DNA of 64,000 nucleotides, from assembly GCF_011057645.1 (NCBI RefSeq), contig NZ_JAALGE010000002.1, positions 124,001 to 188,000 on the forward strand, in the 5' to 3' direction. The position numbers were made by a program, and so were the translations under genes. Of the stretch, positions 15,841-26,121 are shown piece after piece; the first letter of the stretch is position 1, and each line of letters starts with the position of its first letter. The notes under the pieces are model-generated. The model saw only the letters and a list, made by a program, of their open reading frames with translations. It was not told the origin of the DNA and did no database searches. This DNA comes from Marisediminicola senii. GTDB lineage: Bacteria > Actinomycetota > Actinomycetes > Actinomycetales > Microbacteriaceae.

Positions 15841-17139
15841 CTAGCGGGTCGGCCACTCCCTGGCCGGCTCGCCGATGTAGAGCTGCTGCGGGCGACCGAT
15901 CTTCGTCGCGCCGTCCTGGGTCATCTCGCGCCAGTGCGCGATCCAGCCGGGCAGGCGCCCGATCGCGAACAGCACGGTGAACATGCGCGACGGGAAGCCC
16001 ATCGCCTTGTAGATGACGCCGGTGTAGAAATCGACGTTCGGGTACAGGCGGCGTTCCATGAAGTAGTCGTCGGCGAGCGCGACGGCTTCGAGCTCCTTGG
16101 CGATGTCGAGAAGGTCGTCCTGCACGCCGAGGGCGGCGAGTACCTCGTCGGCGCTCTCCTTGACGAGCTTGGCGCGGGGGTCGAAGTTCTTGTAGACACG
16201 GTGCCCGAAGCCCATCAGCTTGACGCCCTGCTCCTTGTTCTTGACGCGCTGCACGAACTTGTCGACGCCTTCGCCCGACTCCTTGATGCCCGCGAGCATG
16301 GTGAGCACGGCCTCGTTGGCTCCACCGTGCAGCGGGCCGTAGAGGGCGTTGATGCCGGCGCTGATCGACGAGAACATGTTGGCCTGCGTCGAGCCGACGA
16401 GGCGGACGGTCGACGTGGATGCGTTCTGCTCGTGGTCCTCGTGCAGGATGAGCAGCCGGTCGAGCGCCTTGGAGACGACGGGGTTGACCTCGTATGGCTC
16501 GGCCATGACCCCGAAGTTGAGCTTGAGGAAGTTGTCGACGAAGCTCAGCGAGTTGTCGGGGTAGAGGAACGCCTGGCCGAGGCTCTTCTTGTGCGCGTAT
16601 GCGGCGATGACCGGGAGCTTCGCGAGCATGCGGATCGTGGTGATTTCCACCTGCTCGGGGTCGTGCACGTCGAGGGAGTCCTCGTGGTAGGTCGACAGGG
16701 CGGAGACGGCGCTGGACAGCATCGACATCGGGTGCGCACTGTGCGGGAGGGCGTCGAAGAACCTCTTGAGGTCTTCGTGCAGCAGGGTGTGGCGGCGGAT
16801 CTTCTCGTCGAACTCGCCGAGCTGGTCGGCGGTCGGCACGTCACCGTAGATGAGGAGGTATGCGGTCTCGAGGTAGGTCGAGTTCTTGGCGACGTCTTCG
16901 ATGGCGTAGCCGCGGTAGCGCAGGATGCCCTTGTCGCCGTCGATGTAGGTGATCGCACTCTTCGTCGACGCGGTATTCACGAAGCCCTGGTCGAGGGTCG
17001 TGTATCCCGTCTGCTTGGTCAGCGTGGAGATGTCGATACTCGACGCCCCGTCTGTGCTGCGGAGGATGGGGAACTCGGCGGACCCACCGGGATAGGTGAG
17101 TGTGGCCTTGTCGTCGGGTGTCGTGGCGTCATCGTTCAC
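15841..17139 (-). CDS. gltA: citrate synthase
   Basis: The 432-residue hexameric-type (type II) citrate synthase condenses oxaloacetate and acetyl-CoA at the entry of the TCA cycle. Catalytic histidines are visible in GPLHGGANEA (about 268-277) and GFGHRVYKNFDPRA (about 310-323), and the Asp in the NVDFYTG segment near 365. The N-terminal LTYPGG and IDISTLTKQTGYTTLDQGF segments are those of the GltA subfamily rather than PrpC. The start is GTG at 17139, preceded by TAGGCT at a six-base distance. Confidence 0.95.
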   Translation of the reverse strand: MNDDATTPDDKATLTYPGGSAEFPILRSTDGASSIDISTLTKQTGYTTLDQGFVNTASTKSAITYIDGDKGILRYRGYAIEDVAKNSTYLETAYLLIYGDVPTADQLGEFDEKIRRHTLLHEDLKRFFDALPHSAHPMSMLSSAVSALSTYHEDSLDVHDPEQVEITTIRMLAKLPVIAAYAHKKSLGQAFLYPDNSLSFVDNFLKLNFGVMAEPYEVNPVVSKALDRLLILHEDHEQNASTSTVRLVGSTQANMFSSISAGINALYGPLHGGANEAVLTMLAGIKESGEGVDKFVQRVKNKEQGVKLMGFGHRVYKNFDPRAKLVKESADEVLAALGVQDDLLDIAKELEAVALADDYFMERRLYPNVDFYTGVIYKAMGFPSRMFTVLFAIGRLPGWIAHWREMTQDGATKIGRPQQLYIGEPAREWPTR

Positions 17140-17145
17140 GCGTAC

Positions 17146-17151
17146 AGCCTA
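17146..17151 (-). promoter_or_regulatory. -10 hexamer of leaderless gltA promoter
   Basis: TAGGCT on the minus strand lies six bases before the gltA GTG. Confidence 0.5.
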
Positions 17152-17220
17152 AATGGCAGTCGCGCCCAGCCGTGACATCCGGCGGTTCACCGCCGATGTC
17201 GCGCGAACCCGGCCGCCAAG

Positions 17221-18333
17221 TCAGGCGAACGAGGCCGCGCGGAGGCGCTTCGCGGCCTCGCCGACCCGCTCGTCGGTGGCGGTGACCGCCAGCCGGACGT
17301 GGCGCTCCCCCGCCGGCCCGTAGAACGACCCGGGGGCCGCGAGGATGCCGAGGTCCGCGAGCGCGGTGATGGTGCTCCAGCTGTCGTCGCCCCTGGTGAC
17401 CCAGAGGTAGAGTCCCGCCTCGCTGTGGTCGATGCGGAACCCGGCCGCGAGGAGCGCGTCGTGCAGTACCGTGCGGCGCGCGCGGTAGCGGTCTCGCTGC
17501 TGCGTCACGTGCTCGTCGTCGCCGAGGGCGACCAGCATCGCCGCCTGCACGGGATCGGGGGTGATGAGCCCGAGGTGCTTGCGGATCGCCACGAGGCCAC
17601 TGACGGTGTCGCGGCATCCAGCGATGAAGCCGGCGCGGTACCCGGCCAGATTGGACTGCTTGCTGAGGGAGTACACCGCGAGCACGCCGGAGGTGTCGCC
17701 GCCCGTGACCGCGGGATCGAGGATGCTGGGAGTCGGGCTGCCCGCCCACGGGGCGTCCCAGGCGAGCTCCGCGTAGCACTCGTCGCCCGCGATGACGGCG
17801 CCGAGCTCGCGCGCCCGGTCGACCGCGGCGCGCAACTCATCGACGCCGAGCACGCGTCCGTCGGGATTGCCGGGACTGTTGACCCAGACCAGGCGGGTGT
17901 TCTCCGGCCACTCGGCAGGGTCGTCGCTCGCGACGACGGTCGCGCCGACCAGGGCAGCCCCGATCGCGTAGGTCGGGTATGCGGTGCGCGGCACCACGAC
18001 GACGTCGCCCGCGCCGATACCGAGCCAGAGCGGCAGGCCGGCGACGAGCTCCTTCGAGCCGATCGTGGGCATCACCTGGTCGACGGTGAGGCCGGCGACG
18101 CCGCGACGGCGGTCGAACCAGTGCGCGATGGCCTCGCGCAGTGGAACGGAGCCGATGACCTGCGGGTAGGAGTGCGCATCGGTCGCCGCCGAGAGGGCGT
18201 CACGGATGAGCGCGGGCGTCGGGTCTACCGGCGATCCGACGGAGAGGTCGACGATGCCGTCAGGGTGCGCGCGTGCCCGCTTCGCGAAGGGAACGAGGGC
18301 GTCCCACGGAAAGTCGGGAAGGGAGAGCGTCAC
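17221..18333 (-). CDS. dapC: succinyldiaminopimelate transaminase
   Basis: This 370-residue class I/II PLP aminotransferase converts N-succinyl-2-amino-6-ketopimelate to succinyl-DAP. PLP-site residues are seen in VNSPGNPDG (about 150), the [11 protein letters not shown] segment (Asp and Tyr near 195) and the Schiff-base Lys in [15 protein letters not shown] near 230. The C-terminal Arg lies in HVRLAVT. The gene overlaps fdxA by four bases (GTGA), and linkage of a 7Fe ferredoxin gene to dapC is conserved in actinobacteria, which supports DapC over other aminotransferases. Confidence 0.9.
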   Translation of the reverse strand: MTLSLPDFPWDALVPFAKRARAHPDGIVDLSVGSPVDPTPALIRDALSAATDAHSYPQVIGSVPLREAIAHWFDRRRGVAGLTVDQVMPTIGSKELVAGLPLWLGIGAGDVVVVPRTAYPTYAIGAALVGATVVASDDPAEWPENTRLVWVNSPGNPDGRVLGVDELRAAVDRARELGAVIAGDECYAELAWDAPWAGSPTPSILDPAVTGGDTSGVLAVYSLSKQSNLAGYRAGFIAGCRDTVSGLVAIRKHLGLITPDPVQAAMLVALGDDEHVTQQRDRYRARRTVLHDALLAAGFRIDHSEAGLYLWVTRGDDSWSTITALADLGILAAPGSFYGPAGERHVRLAVTATDERVGEAAKRLRAASFA

Positions 18334-18668
18334 ACCGAGTGTTCGGCGCCGACGGTCTGCGGGGGAAGGGCCTCGATGATCGGGTGGTCCTTGTGGATGA
18401 CCCCGACCTTCGCGGCGCCGCCCGGGGAGCCGACCTCGTCGAAGAACTCGACGTTGGCCTTGTAATACTCGGCCCACTGGTCGGGCACGTCGTCTTCGTA
18501 GTAGATGGCCTCGACGGGGCACACGGGCTCGCACGCGCCGCAGTCGACGCACTCGTCGGGGTGGATGTAGAGCATCCGGTCACCCTCGTAGATGCAGTCG
18601 ACGGGGCATTCGTCGATGCACGCCCGATCCTTGAGATCGACACACGGAAGAGCGATGACGTAGGTCAC
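18330..18668 (-). CDS. fdxA: 7Fe ferredoxin
   Basis: The 112-residue protein contains two cluster-binding regions: Cys9, Cys17, Cys21 and Cys25 region near the N-terminus ([22 protein letters not shown] segment) and [12 protein letters not shown] near 40-51. That arrangement gives a [3Fe-4S] and a [4Fe-4S] cluster. It is an electron carrier of the FdxA/FdxC type. Start is GTG at 18668, overlapping the upstream deacetylase stop; its stop overlaps the dapC start, so three genes are coupled. Sequence and length match the family throughout. Confidence 0.94.
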   Translation of the reverse strand: MTYVIALPCVDLKDRACIDECPVDCIYEGDRMLYIHPDECVDCGACEPVCPVEAIYYEDDVPDQWAEYYKANVEFFDEVGSPGGAAKVGVIHKDHPIIEALPPQTVGAEHSV

Positions 18669-19870
18669 GGTGCGGTGGTTCCCTTCGATGCAGACGAAGT
18701 CTTCATCGTACCCTCCGCTGGCTGGACGGCTTTCGGCCACGCCAGCGCGAGGAACGCGATGCCGACCGACCCGTACAGCCAGACGTAGCCGAGGGTCGAC
18801 TGCGGAATGAGCACCGATCCGCCCGCGCTCTCGAGCGAGAGGATGCCGACGGCGGCGAGCAGCCCGACCGTCGCCGCGCCCGGCAGTAGGCGCCCGTCGG
18901 TGAGCACGCGCAGCCCGACGACGAGGGCGGCGACGGTGAACAGCGCACCGATGACGCCGAGAGGCACCGCGACGCCGAGGTCGACGCGCACCTGGTGTAC
19001 GACGGTTCCGAGCGCGCCGATGGCGAGGCCGGCGACGAGCGAGAGTGCGATGGCGACTGCCGCGGAGCCCGGGCCCGGTGGTGGTGGGGTGGATGCCGCA
19101 TCCATCGTCTCGTCGATGAGCCGGAACCTCTCGACGCTCGCAATCGGCGCGACCTGGCCACCGGACATGACCATCGTGTCGCCGTCGACGGTCAGCTGGC
19201 TGCGGTGGGCGCGCAGGGCGAGGATCTTGCGGTCGAGCACCGGGGTCACGTCGACCTCGTACTCGACGAGGTCCACGCCGGGACGGTCGACGCCATCGGG
19301 GCTCTCGTAGCCGCCAGAGCCGTCTGGGCCGCCGAGGTCGTCGGGTTCGATGGCGAAGAACGGCACGTCCATGACGCGCGCGGCCGTTCGGGCGGCATTG
19401 TGGGCCGCGATGTGGTCGGGGTGGCCGTAGCCGCCGTAGGCGTTGTAGCTCACGACGGCGGTCGCGCCGGTCGCGGCGATGACGGTGGCGACATCGGCGG
19501 CGACCTCCCCGCTGTCGGCCGCGGCGAGCGAGTCGGCCTGGAGCGACGGCGGTGCCTCGGCGCCGTACTCGCCCCACACCATTCCGGAGTCGCGGTAGCG
19601 GCGGGGCTCGCGGCCCGCCATGCGCGCACTCGGCTCGCCGAGGAAGCGGTGGTCTGTCACGCCGAGCGCCCGCATGGCGGCGGCGAGCTCGACCTCGCGG
19701 TGCGCGGCGAGGGCATCTTGCCGCTCGACGAGGTGCTGCAGGTCGGCCGGGACGACCTCGCCGCATTCCCCGCGCGTGCAGGTGAGCACCGTCACGCCGG
19801 AGCGCTCGTCGACCAGTGTCGCGATGGTCCCGCCCGACGAGATGGTCTCGTCGTCGGGGTGCGCGTGCAC
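18665..19870 (-). CDS. PIG-L deacetylase (MshB-like) fused to a C-terminal membrane domain
   Basis: Residues 1-245 form a LmbE/PIG-L zinc deacetylase with AHPDDE at the start and HPDHIAAHN near 150. In actinobacteria such proteins next to fdxA and dapC resemble MshB, which deacetylates GlcNAc-Ins in mycothiol synthesis. The last 150 residues hold about four membrane helices, like the separate small membrane protein that follows mshB in mycobacteria, so this looks like a fusion. The first standard start (GTG at 19870) would cut off the leading beta strand. In-frame upstream codons to CTG at 19930 encode a plausible [20 protein letters not shown] extension with no ATG, GTG or TTG. Confidence 0.75.
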   Translation of the reverse strand: MHAHPDDETISSGGTIATLVDERSGVTVLTCTRGECGEVVPADLQHLVERQDALAAHREVELAAAMRALGVTDHRFLGEPSARMAGREPRRYRDSGMVWGEYGAEAPPSLQADSLAAADSGEVAADVATVIAATGATAVVSYNAYGGYGHPDHIAAHNAARTAARVMDVPFFAIEPDDLGGPDGSGGYESPDGVDRPGVDLVEYEVDVTPVLDRKILALRAHRSQLTVDGDTMVMSGGQVAPIASVERFRLIDETMDAASTPPPPGPGSAAVAIALSLVAGLAIGALGTVVHQVRVDLGVAVPLGVIGALFTVAALVVGLRVLTDGRLLPGAATVGLLAAVGILSLESAGGSVLIPQSTLGYVWLYGSVGIAFLALAWPKAVQPAEGTMKTSSASKGTTAP

Positions 19871-19961
19871 GAACAGGACGTGCCCGGATGCCGGGAGGTT
19901 CTCGGCCCTCCGTGGGCTCTCAGTGGACAGGACGCACGCCCGGGCCTAGAGTCGGCGTTTG

Positions 19962-19980
19962 TAAGGTTAGGCTAACCATA
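19962..19980 (+). promoter_or_regulatory. IdeR/DtxR-type iron box of efeUOB
   Basis: TAAGGTTAGGCTAACCATA matches the DtxR/IdeR consensus at nearly all positions of both half-sites. Its centre TAGGCT could also be the -10, about 30 bases before the efeU start. Iron-bound repressor would block transcription when iron is sufficient. Confidence 0.82.
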
Positions 19981-20002
19981 GTTCAACTCCTGAAAGACGC
20001 CG

Positions 20003-20929
20003 GTGCTCGCAAACTTCCTGATCGGCCTCCGCGAAGGCCTCGAGGCCGCGCTGGTGGTCGGCGTACTGATCGCGTACGTGAGGCGAATCGGCCGTCACGA
20101 CGTCATCCAGCGTATCTGGCTCGGTGTCGGCCTCGCTGTCGCGGTGTCGCTCAGCCTCGGCGCGGTACTCACCTTCGGCGCGTACGGCCTGAGCTTCGAG
20201 GCGCAGGAGCTGATCGGCGGGGCACTGTCGCTGGTCGCTGCCGCGTTCGTGACCTGGATGATCTTCTGGATGCTGCGCACGGCGCGGGACCTGAGCGGCC
20301 AGCTCCGATCGCACGTGAACCGCCACCTGGACGGCAGCGGATGGGGACTCGTCCTCGTGGCGTTCTTCGCCGTCGGCCGCGAGGGAATCGAAACTGCACT
20401 CTTCATCTGGGCGGCCGTGCAGGCCACCGGGGAGACGACGTTCCCGCTGCTGGGGGCGGCGGGCGGCATCGGCGTCGCCGTGGTGCTCGGCTACCTGATC
20501 TATCGCGGGACGCTCCGCATCGACCTCACGCGCTTCTTCACCTGGACGGGCGCGTTCCTCATCGTGGTCGCGGCCGGCGTGGTCTCCTACGGCGTCCACG
20601 ACCTGCAGGAGGCCGGCGTGCTGCCGGGGCTGCGCGCCCTCGCGTTCGACGTCAGCGGCATCATCCCGCCGTCGAGCTGGTACGGCACGCTGCTCAAGGG
20701 CACCGTCAACTTCTCGCCGGCGACGACGTGGCTCGAAGCCATCGCGTGGGCCTGCTACGTCGTGCCCGTGCTGACGGTGTTCATCGTGACCGCGCGGCGG
20801 CAGCGTGCACGACCGCGCACGGCGGCGCCTGCGGGGGCTGCCGTCGCGGACACCGCTGCCGCGGCATCCACCCCACCATCCAGCACTGCGGATCGCGCAG
20901 CAGCGCCAGCACAGGGAGCATCCTCATGA
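20003..20929 (+). CDS. efeU: iron permease EfeU (FTR1 family)
   Basis: This 308-residue inner-membrane protein has about seven helices and the two diagnostic RExxE motifs: REGLE near residue 10 and REGIE near 130. FTR1 proteins move iron after oxidation by a partner, here the EfeB/EfeO pair. The tail after residue 260 is an unstructured Ala/Pro/Thr-rich stretch. The GTG at 20003 is chosen because it gives the typical [15 protein letters not shown] opening. The stop overlaps the efeO start (ATGA), and an iron box lies 23 bases upstream. Confidence 0.93.
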   Translation: MLANFLIGLREGLEAALVVGVLIAYVRRIGRHDVIQRIWLGVGLAVAVSLSLGAVLTFGAYGLSFEAQELIGGALSLVAAAFVTWMIFWMLRTARDLSGQLRSHVNRHLDGSGWGLVLVAFFAVGREGIETALFIWAAVQATGETTFPLLGAAGGIGVAVVLGYLIYRGTLRIDLTRFFTWTGAFLIVVAAGVVSYGVHDLQEAGVLPGLRALAFDVSGIIPPSSWYGTLLKGTVNFSPATTWLEAIAWACYVVPVLTVFIVTARRQRARPRTAAPAGAAVADTAAAASTPPSSTADRAAAPAQGASS

Positions 20930-22104
20930 CCGCACCGACTATACGATTCGGCCTTTCCGCCCTGACGGCGATCGCGGTCGCCGTCGCGCTCGCCGGATGC
21001 GTCGCAAACAGCCAGCGGGCGGATGCTGCGGCACTCTCGGTCGAGAGCACAGCCGACGACTGCGTCCTCTCCTCCACGAGCGCACCCAGCGGAACCGTCG
21101 CATTCGACGTCACCAACAGCACGGACATCGCCACCGAGTTCTACCTGCTCGCCGACGACGGCCTGCGCATCGTCGGCGAGGTGGAGAACATCGCACCGGG
21201 CGCCCCCCGCACCCTCACCCTCGCGTTGCAGCCCGGGGAGTACTTCACCGTGTGCAAGCCGGGCATGATCGGTGACGGCGTCGGTCGTGCCGCATTCACG
21301 GTCACCGATTCCGGCTCCACCGTCGAACCGACCGGTGACGAGGCCCAGCGACTGGACGCCGCAGCAGCCAACTACGTCGCCTACGTCAAGGACCAGGTCG
21401 CGCAGCTCGTGCCGGCCACCCGGGCCTTCCTCGACGCATACCGCGCCGGCGACGACGACACAGCGCGGTCGCTCTACGCCACGTCGCGGGCCTACTACGA
21501 ACGCATCGAACCGGTTGCCGAGTCGTTCGGCGACCTCGACCCGTCGATCGACTTCCGCGAGGCGGACGTCGCCGAGGGCGACGAGTGGACCGGCTGGCAC
21601 CGCATCGAGAAGGACCTGTGGCCGCCGGCGGATTCCGGGTACGTGGCCCTCACCGCCGACGAGCGTTCCTACTTTTCCGACCTGCTGACCACCGACACGC
21701 AGGCGCTCTTCGATGCCGTGTACGCCACGGACTACTCGGTGACCATCGACGCGATCAGCAACGGCGCCATCGGACTGCTCGACGAGGTCGCCTCCGGCAA
21801 GATCACCGGAGAAGAGGAGATCTGGTCGCACACCGACCTCTGGGACTTCCAGGGCAACCTCGAGGGCGCGCGCGTCGCCTACGAGGGTGTCAGGGACATC
21901 GTCGAGCCGGGCGACCCCGAACTCGTCGGGACCCTCGACGCGGAGTTCGCGGAGCTCGAGGCGCAGCTGGCCACGTTCGGCAGCCTCGAGTCGGGATTCA
22001 CCTACTACGACGACCTGACGACGGACCAGGTGAAGGGGCTCGCGGACGGCGTCAACGCGCTCGCGGAACCCCTCTCCCGGCTGACCGCCGCACTGGTGGA
22101 CTGA
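20926..22104 (+). CDS. efeO: iron uptake lipoprotein EfeO
   Basis: The 392-residue product has a lipoprotein signal ending in LAGC near residue 24. A cupredoxin-like N-terminal domain (about 40-130, with a Cys and the YFTVCKPGM segment) and a C-terminal M75 peptidase-like domain (about 145-385) follow. The HxxE-type metal residue region is [10 protein letters not shown] near 225. EfeO captures iron outside the membrane for EfeU. It shares four bases with efeU and one base with efeB, so all three are translated as a unit. Confidence 0.92.
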   Translation: MTAPTIRFGLSALTAIAVAVALAGCVANSQRADAAALSVESTADDCVLSSTSAPSGTVAFDVTNSTDIATEFYLLADDGLRIVGEVENIAPGAPRTLTLALQPGEYFTVCKPGMIGDGVGRAAFTVTDSGSTVEPTGDEAQRLDAAAANYVAYVKDQVAQLVPATRAFLDAYRAGDDDTARSLYATSRAYYERIEPVAESFGDLDPSIDFREADVAEGDEWTGWHRIEKDLWPPADSGYVALTADERSYFSDLLTTDTQALFDAVYATDYSVTIDAISNGAIGLLDEVASGKITGEEEIWSHTDLWDFQGNLEGARVAYEGVRDIVEPGDPELVGTLDAEFAELEAQLATFGSLESGFTYYDDLTTDQVKGLADGVNALAEPLSRLTAALVD

Positions 22105-23423
22105 TGGCTGCGGACGAGGCACCCGGCGCAGAACGTCTCACCGCGACACCGTCGGCGAACGAGCAGCCCGGGCTTTCCCGTCGCCGTCTGCTCGGGCTCG
22201 TCGGCGCCGGTGCGGTGGGCGCGGGGGTCGGCATCGCCGCGGACCGGGCCGTGCTCGCTGCGGGTGCGGCGATGACGTCGGGGGCGGCATCCAGTTACCC
22301 GTTCTACGGAACGCACCAGTCGGGCATCGTCACCGCGGCCCAGGACCGCCTGCACTTCGCGAGCTTCGACGTGGGAGACATTAGCCGCGACGAGCTCATC
22401 TACCTGCTCAGGGACTGGACCGTCGCCGCAGCCCAACTGACGCGCGGCCTCGATGCCGGGGACGGAGGCGCGGTCGGCGGCGCATACGACGCACCACCCT
22501 CTGACACGGGCGAGGCCATCGGACTGCCTCCCGCGGGGCTGACGATCACGGTCGGCTTCGGGCCCGGCCTGTTCCAGTCGGCGGACGGGCGGGACCGCTT
22601 CGGCCTGGCATCCCGTCGCCCGGAGGAGCTGATCGATCTGCCGCACTTCTCCGGGGACGCGCTGGTCGAGTCGCAGACCGGCGGGGATCTCTGCATTCAG
22701 GCCTGTAGCGACGACCCCCAGGTCGCCGTGCACGCGGTTCGCAACCTGTCTCGAATCGCTTTCGGTCGCGCATCCATCCGCTGGTCGCAGCTGGGATTCG
22801 GGCGCACGTCGTCGACGACCCGTGGGCAGGTGACCTCGCGCAACCTGTTCGGGTTCAAGGATGGAACGGCCAATGTGAAGGCCGAGGACACCGCGCTCGT
22901 GAACGACCACGTGTGGGCATCGGCCGCACAGTCGCAGCCCTGGATGGCCGGTGGCTCGTTTCTGGTCGCCCGCAAGATCCGCATGACCATCGAAACCTGG
23001 GACCGCGCGTCCCTCCGCGAGCAGGAAAGGGTCATCGGCCGCACGAAGGGCGATGGGGCGCCACTCACCGGCGGTGACGAATTCGCGGGACTCGACCTTG
23101 ACCGCACCACCGGAGACGGGATACCGCTCATCGACGAGGCCGCGCACGTTCGACTCGCGCACCCCGACAGCACGGGAGGAGCAGTGCTGTTGCGCCGGGG
23201 ATACAACTTCGTCGACGGCAACGACGACCTCGGGCGGCTCAGCGCCGGACTGTTCTTCCTCTGCTACCAGAGCGACCCGCGAACCCAGTTCGTACCGGTG
23301 CAGGCGAACCTCGCGGCGAATGACGCGATGAACGAATATGTGCGGCACATCGGGTCGGCGATCTTCGCCGTGCCGCCCGGCGCCTCGGAGGGCAGCTACC
23401 TGGGCGCTCCGCTGTTCGCGTGA
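22104..23423 (+). CDS. efeB: Dyp-type deferrochelatase/peroxidase EfeB
   Basis: This 439-residue dye-decolourising heme peroxidase has a twin-arginine signal (SRRRLLGLVGAGAVG near 25-40), so it should be exported folded through the Tat system. Conserved points are the GFKDGTANV motif (GxxDG) near 250, an Arg in the RRGYNFVDG segment near 365 and the proximal heme His region. In EfeUOB it oxidises iron or extracts it from heme at low pH. It is the last gene of the operon. Confidence 0.93.
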   Translation: MAADEAPGAERLTATPSANEQPGLSRRRLLGLVGAGAVGAGVGIAADRAVLAAGAAMTSGAASSYPFYGTHQSGIVTAAQDRLHFASFDVGDISRDELIYLLRDWTVAAAQLTRGLDAGDGGAVGGAYDAPPSDTGEAIGLPPAGLTITVGFGPGLFQSADGRDRFGLASRRPEELIDLPHFSGDALVESQTGGDLCIQACSDDPQVAVHAVRNLSRIAFGRASIRWSQLGFGRTSSTTRGQVTSRNLFGFKDGTANVKAEDTALVNDHVWASAAQSQPWMAGGSFLVARKIRMTIETWDRASLREQERVIGRTKGDGAPLTGGDEFAGLDLDRTTGDGIPLIDEAAHVRLAHPDSTGGAVLLRRGYNFVDGNDDLGRLSAGLFFLCYQSDPRTQFVPVQANLAANDAMNEYVRHIGSAIFAVPPGASEGSYLGAPLFA

Positions 23424-23454
23424 TGCCCCGACGCGGCTTCGTGGATGCTGCGGC

Positions 23455-23928
23455 TCAGGCCGCGGGGGTCACGACGTAGGTCGCGGTGACGACGTCGTCG
23501 GAGCCCGTGGTGACGGTGAGGATCACGGTGTACCGGTCGGAGGTGAAGGTGCCGAATCCGCTGGTCTCGTCGGCGTTCACCGCCGAGCCCTCGAACCCCG
23601 CCCCTTCGAGCGCGGTCTGCGCTGCGGCGAATTCGCCGGCGTTCGCCAGGGTTGTGCGCACGACCCAGCCGGTCGCGTCCGTCCCGGCCCCGCCGCCCGC
23701 GACGGTGCCGGTGAGCGGCACGGCGTCGGTCGGGAAGCCGTTCGGTACGTTGCCGTCGGTGGAGACGCCCGCGCCGCCGAGTACGTCGGTGACGGCGTCA
23801 TCCACCCCGCCCCGCACCTCGTCGACGACACCGCCGACCACGTTGTCTGCCACGCTGCACCCGGCGAGGGTCGTCATTCCGCCGAGGAGCAGCGCCGCGG
23901 ACAGCGCCATCCGGACCCTTCGGGTCAT
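23455..23928 (-). CDS. small putative lipoprotein
   Basis: The 157-residue product has a lipobox LAGC near residues 21-24 after a basic n-region, then a Gly/Val/Asp-rich segment and a predicted beta domain. No family is recognised. The ATG overlaps the typA stop by four bases (ATGA), so the gene is likely expressed as the tail of typA. Homologues may be confined to close relatives. It faces the efeB end, with 31 bases between. Confidence 0.7.
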   Translation of the reverse strand: MTRRVRMALSAALLLGGMTTLAGCSVADNVVGGVVDEVRGGVDDAVTDVLGGAGVSTDGNVPNGFPTDAVPLTGTVAGGGAGTDATGWVVRTTLANAGEFAAAQTALEGAGFEGSAVNADETSGFGTFTSDRYTVILTVTTGSDDVVTATYVVTPAA

Positions 23929-25844
23929 GCGTTCTGCTTCTTGAGGCGGGAGGTCGACCGCGCCCGGGCGTTGGCATCGAGCTCGACCTTGCGGATGCGC
24001 ACCACCTCGGGGGTGACCTCGACGCATTCGTCGTCGCGCGCGAACTCGAGGCACTCCTCGAGCGTGAGACGACGCGATGGCGTCATGCGCTCGAAGGTGT
24101 CGGAGGTCGACTGGCGCATGTTGGTGAGCTGCTTCTCCTTGGTGATGTTGACGTCCATGTCGTCTGCGCGTGAGTTCTCGCCGACGACCATGCCCTCGTA
24201 GACCTCCTGGGTGGGCTCGACGAAGAACGTCATGCGCTCCTGGAGGTTGACGATCGCGAACGGGGTGACAACGCCGGAGCGGTCGGCGACGATGGACCCG
24301 TTGGTGCGGGTGACGATCTCGCCGGCCCAGGGCTCGTAGCCGTGCGAGATCGCGTTGGCGATACCGGTGCCCTTGGTGATGGTGAGGAATTCGGTGCGGA
24401 AGCCGATGAGGCCACGCGACGGCACGAGGAACTCCATGCGCACCCAGCCGGTGCCGTGGTTGCTCATGTTCTCCATGCGACCCTTGCGGGCGGCCAGCAG
24501 CTGCGTGATCGCGCCGAGGTACTCCTCGGGGGCGTCGGTGGTGAGCTGCTCGAACGGCTCGTGCACCTTGCCGTCGACGCGCTTGGTGACCACCTGGGGC
24601 TTGCCGACGGTCAGCTCGTAGCCCTCGCGACGCATCTGCTCGACGAGGATGGCGAGGGCAAGCTCGCCACGGCCCTGGATCTCCCACGCGGCGGGGTTGC
24701 CGATGTCGACGAGCTTGATCGAGACGTTACCGATCAGCTCGCGGTCGAGGCGGTCCTTGACCATGCGCGCGGTGAGCTTGTGGCCCTTGACCTTGCCGAC
24801 GAGCGGCGAGGTGTTGGTTCCGATGGTCATCGAGATGGCCGGGTCGTCGACCGTGATCGTCGGCAGCGGCCGAACGTCTTCTGGGTCGGCGAGGGTCTCA
24901 CCGATGGTGATGTCCTCGATGCCAGCGACGGCGACGATGTCGCCGGGGCCCGCGGATTCGGTCGGAAAGCGGGTCAGCGCCTTGGTCTTGAGCAGCTCGG
25001 TGATCTTGACGGTCTGCACGCTGCCGTCGTGGCGGACCCATGCGACCTGCTGGCCCTTGCGGATCTCGCCGTGGAAGACACGGAGCAGGGCGAGGCGGCC
25101 GAGGAACGGCGAGGCGTCGAGGTTGGTGACGTGGGCCTGCAGGGGGTGCTCATCGTCGTAGACGGGGGCGGGCACATGGGTGAGGATCGCGTCGAACAGC
25201 GGCTCGAGGTCGTCGTTGTCCGGCAGGGTGCCGTTCTCGGGCTTGTTGTCGCTCGCGGCACCATTGCGGCCGGAGGCGTAGACGACGGGAACGTCGAGCA
25301 CGGCGTCGAGGTCGAGGTCGGGCATATCGTCTGCCATGTCGCTGGCGAGGCCGAGGAGGAGGTCCTGGCTCTCGGCGACGACCTCGTCGATGCGCGCGTC
25401 GGGACGGTCGGTCTTGTTGACCAGCAGGATGACGGGCAGCTTGGCTTCGAGTGCCTTGCGCAGCACGAAGCGGGTCTGCGGAAGCGGGCCCTCACTGGCG
25501 TCGACGAGGAGCACGACACCGTCGACCATGGACAGGCCGCGTTCGACCTCTCCGCCGAAGTCGGCGTGGCCGGGGGTGTCGATCACGTTGATGGTGATCG
25601 GTCCGCCTGCGCCGTGCTCCGAGGCGTGCTTGCCGTTGTAGGAGATCGCGGTGTTCTTCGCGAGGATCGTGATGCCCTTTTCGCGCTCGAGGTCGTTCGA
25701 GTCCATCATGCGGTCTTCGCCCTCGAAGTGGGCGTCGAAGGAGTTGGTCTGCTTCAGCATCGCGTCGACGAGGGTGGTCTTGCCGTGGTCGACGTGGGCG
25801 ACGATAGCGACGTTGCGCAGGTCTTTGCGGGTGGCAATGGCCAT
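23925..25844 (-). CDS. typA: ribosome-associated GTPase TypA/BipA
   Basis: This 639-residue translational GTPase shows G1 AHVDHGKTT near 14-22, the switch [16 protein letters not shown] near 75, and NKTDRPDAR near 130. The EF-G-like domains and the unique BipA C-terminal domain follow ([27 protein letters not shown]). TypA aids 50S assembly and translation under stress or cold. The ATG at 25844 follows a normal spacing. About 100 bases upstream lack a gene. Full length, no defects. Confidence 0.95.
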   Translation of the reverse strand: MAIATRKDLRNVAIVAHVDHGKTTLVDAMLKQTNSFDAHFEGEDRMMDSNDLEREKGITILAKNTAISYNGKHASEHGAGGPITINVIDTPGHADFGGEVERGLSMVDGVVLLVDASEGPLPQTRFVLRKALEAKLPVILLVNKTDRPDARIDEVVAESQDLLLGLASDMADDMPDLDLDAVLDVPVVYASGRNGAASDNKPENGTLPDNDDLEPLFDAILTHVPAPVYDDEHPLQAHVTNLDASPFLGRLALLRVFHGEIRKGQQVAWVRHDGSVQTVKITELLKTKALTRFPTESAGPGDIVAVAGIEDITIGETLADPEDVRPLPTITVDDPAISMTIGTNTSPLVGKVKGHKLTARMVKDRLDRELIGNVSIKLVDIGNPAAWEIQGRGELALAILVEQMRREGYELTVGKPQVVTKRVDGKVHEPFEQLTTDAPEEYLGAITQLLAARKGRMENMSNHGTGWVRMEFLVPSRGLIGFRTEFLTITKGTGIANAISHGYEPWAGEIVTRTNGSIVADRSGVVTPFAIVNLQERMTFFVEPTQEVYEGMVVGENSRADDMDVNITKEKQLTNMRQSTSDTFERMTPSRRLTLEECLEFARDDECVEVTPEVVRIRKVELDANARARSTSRLKKQNA

Positions 25845-26023
25845 TGTGTTTGTGTCCTTGGTTACTGGGCACCGTCTCGGGCGTCTGGCAGCCTCGATCG
25901 GATGATGCGCGAGGAGGCATGACCAACACCCAGCGGGCGCTGGAGTGGGAGTCTCTGGGATCCGCAGGATCACGTCGGTGGTGCCCTGCGCCCGCCAGTC
26001 TACCGCGCCGCGCCTGATACGGG

Positions 26024-26051
26024 GTTCGCCCCCCGTTTCCGGGGGGCGAAC
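26024..26051 (-). terminator. terminator hairpin at the end of the dpp operon
   Basis: A perfect 12-base stem, GTTCGCCCCCCG with CGGGGGGCGAAC, closes on a TTTC loop, about 70 bases past the stop of the ATP-binding gene. The rest of the 277-base gap (25845-26121) is otherwise featureless apart from the typA leader. Confidence 0.75.
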
Positions 26052-26121
26052 TCGGGTGCCTCGGCCATGGATCGGCCGGTGCGGGGCGACGGTCGACTGG
26101 CGTCGCCTGACCGTCGTGCGG

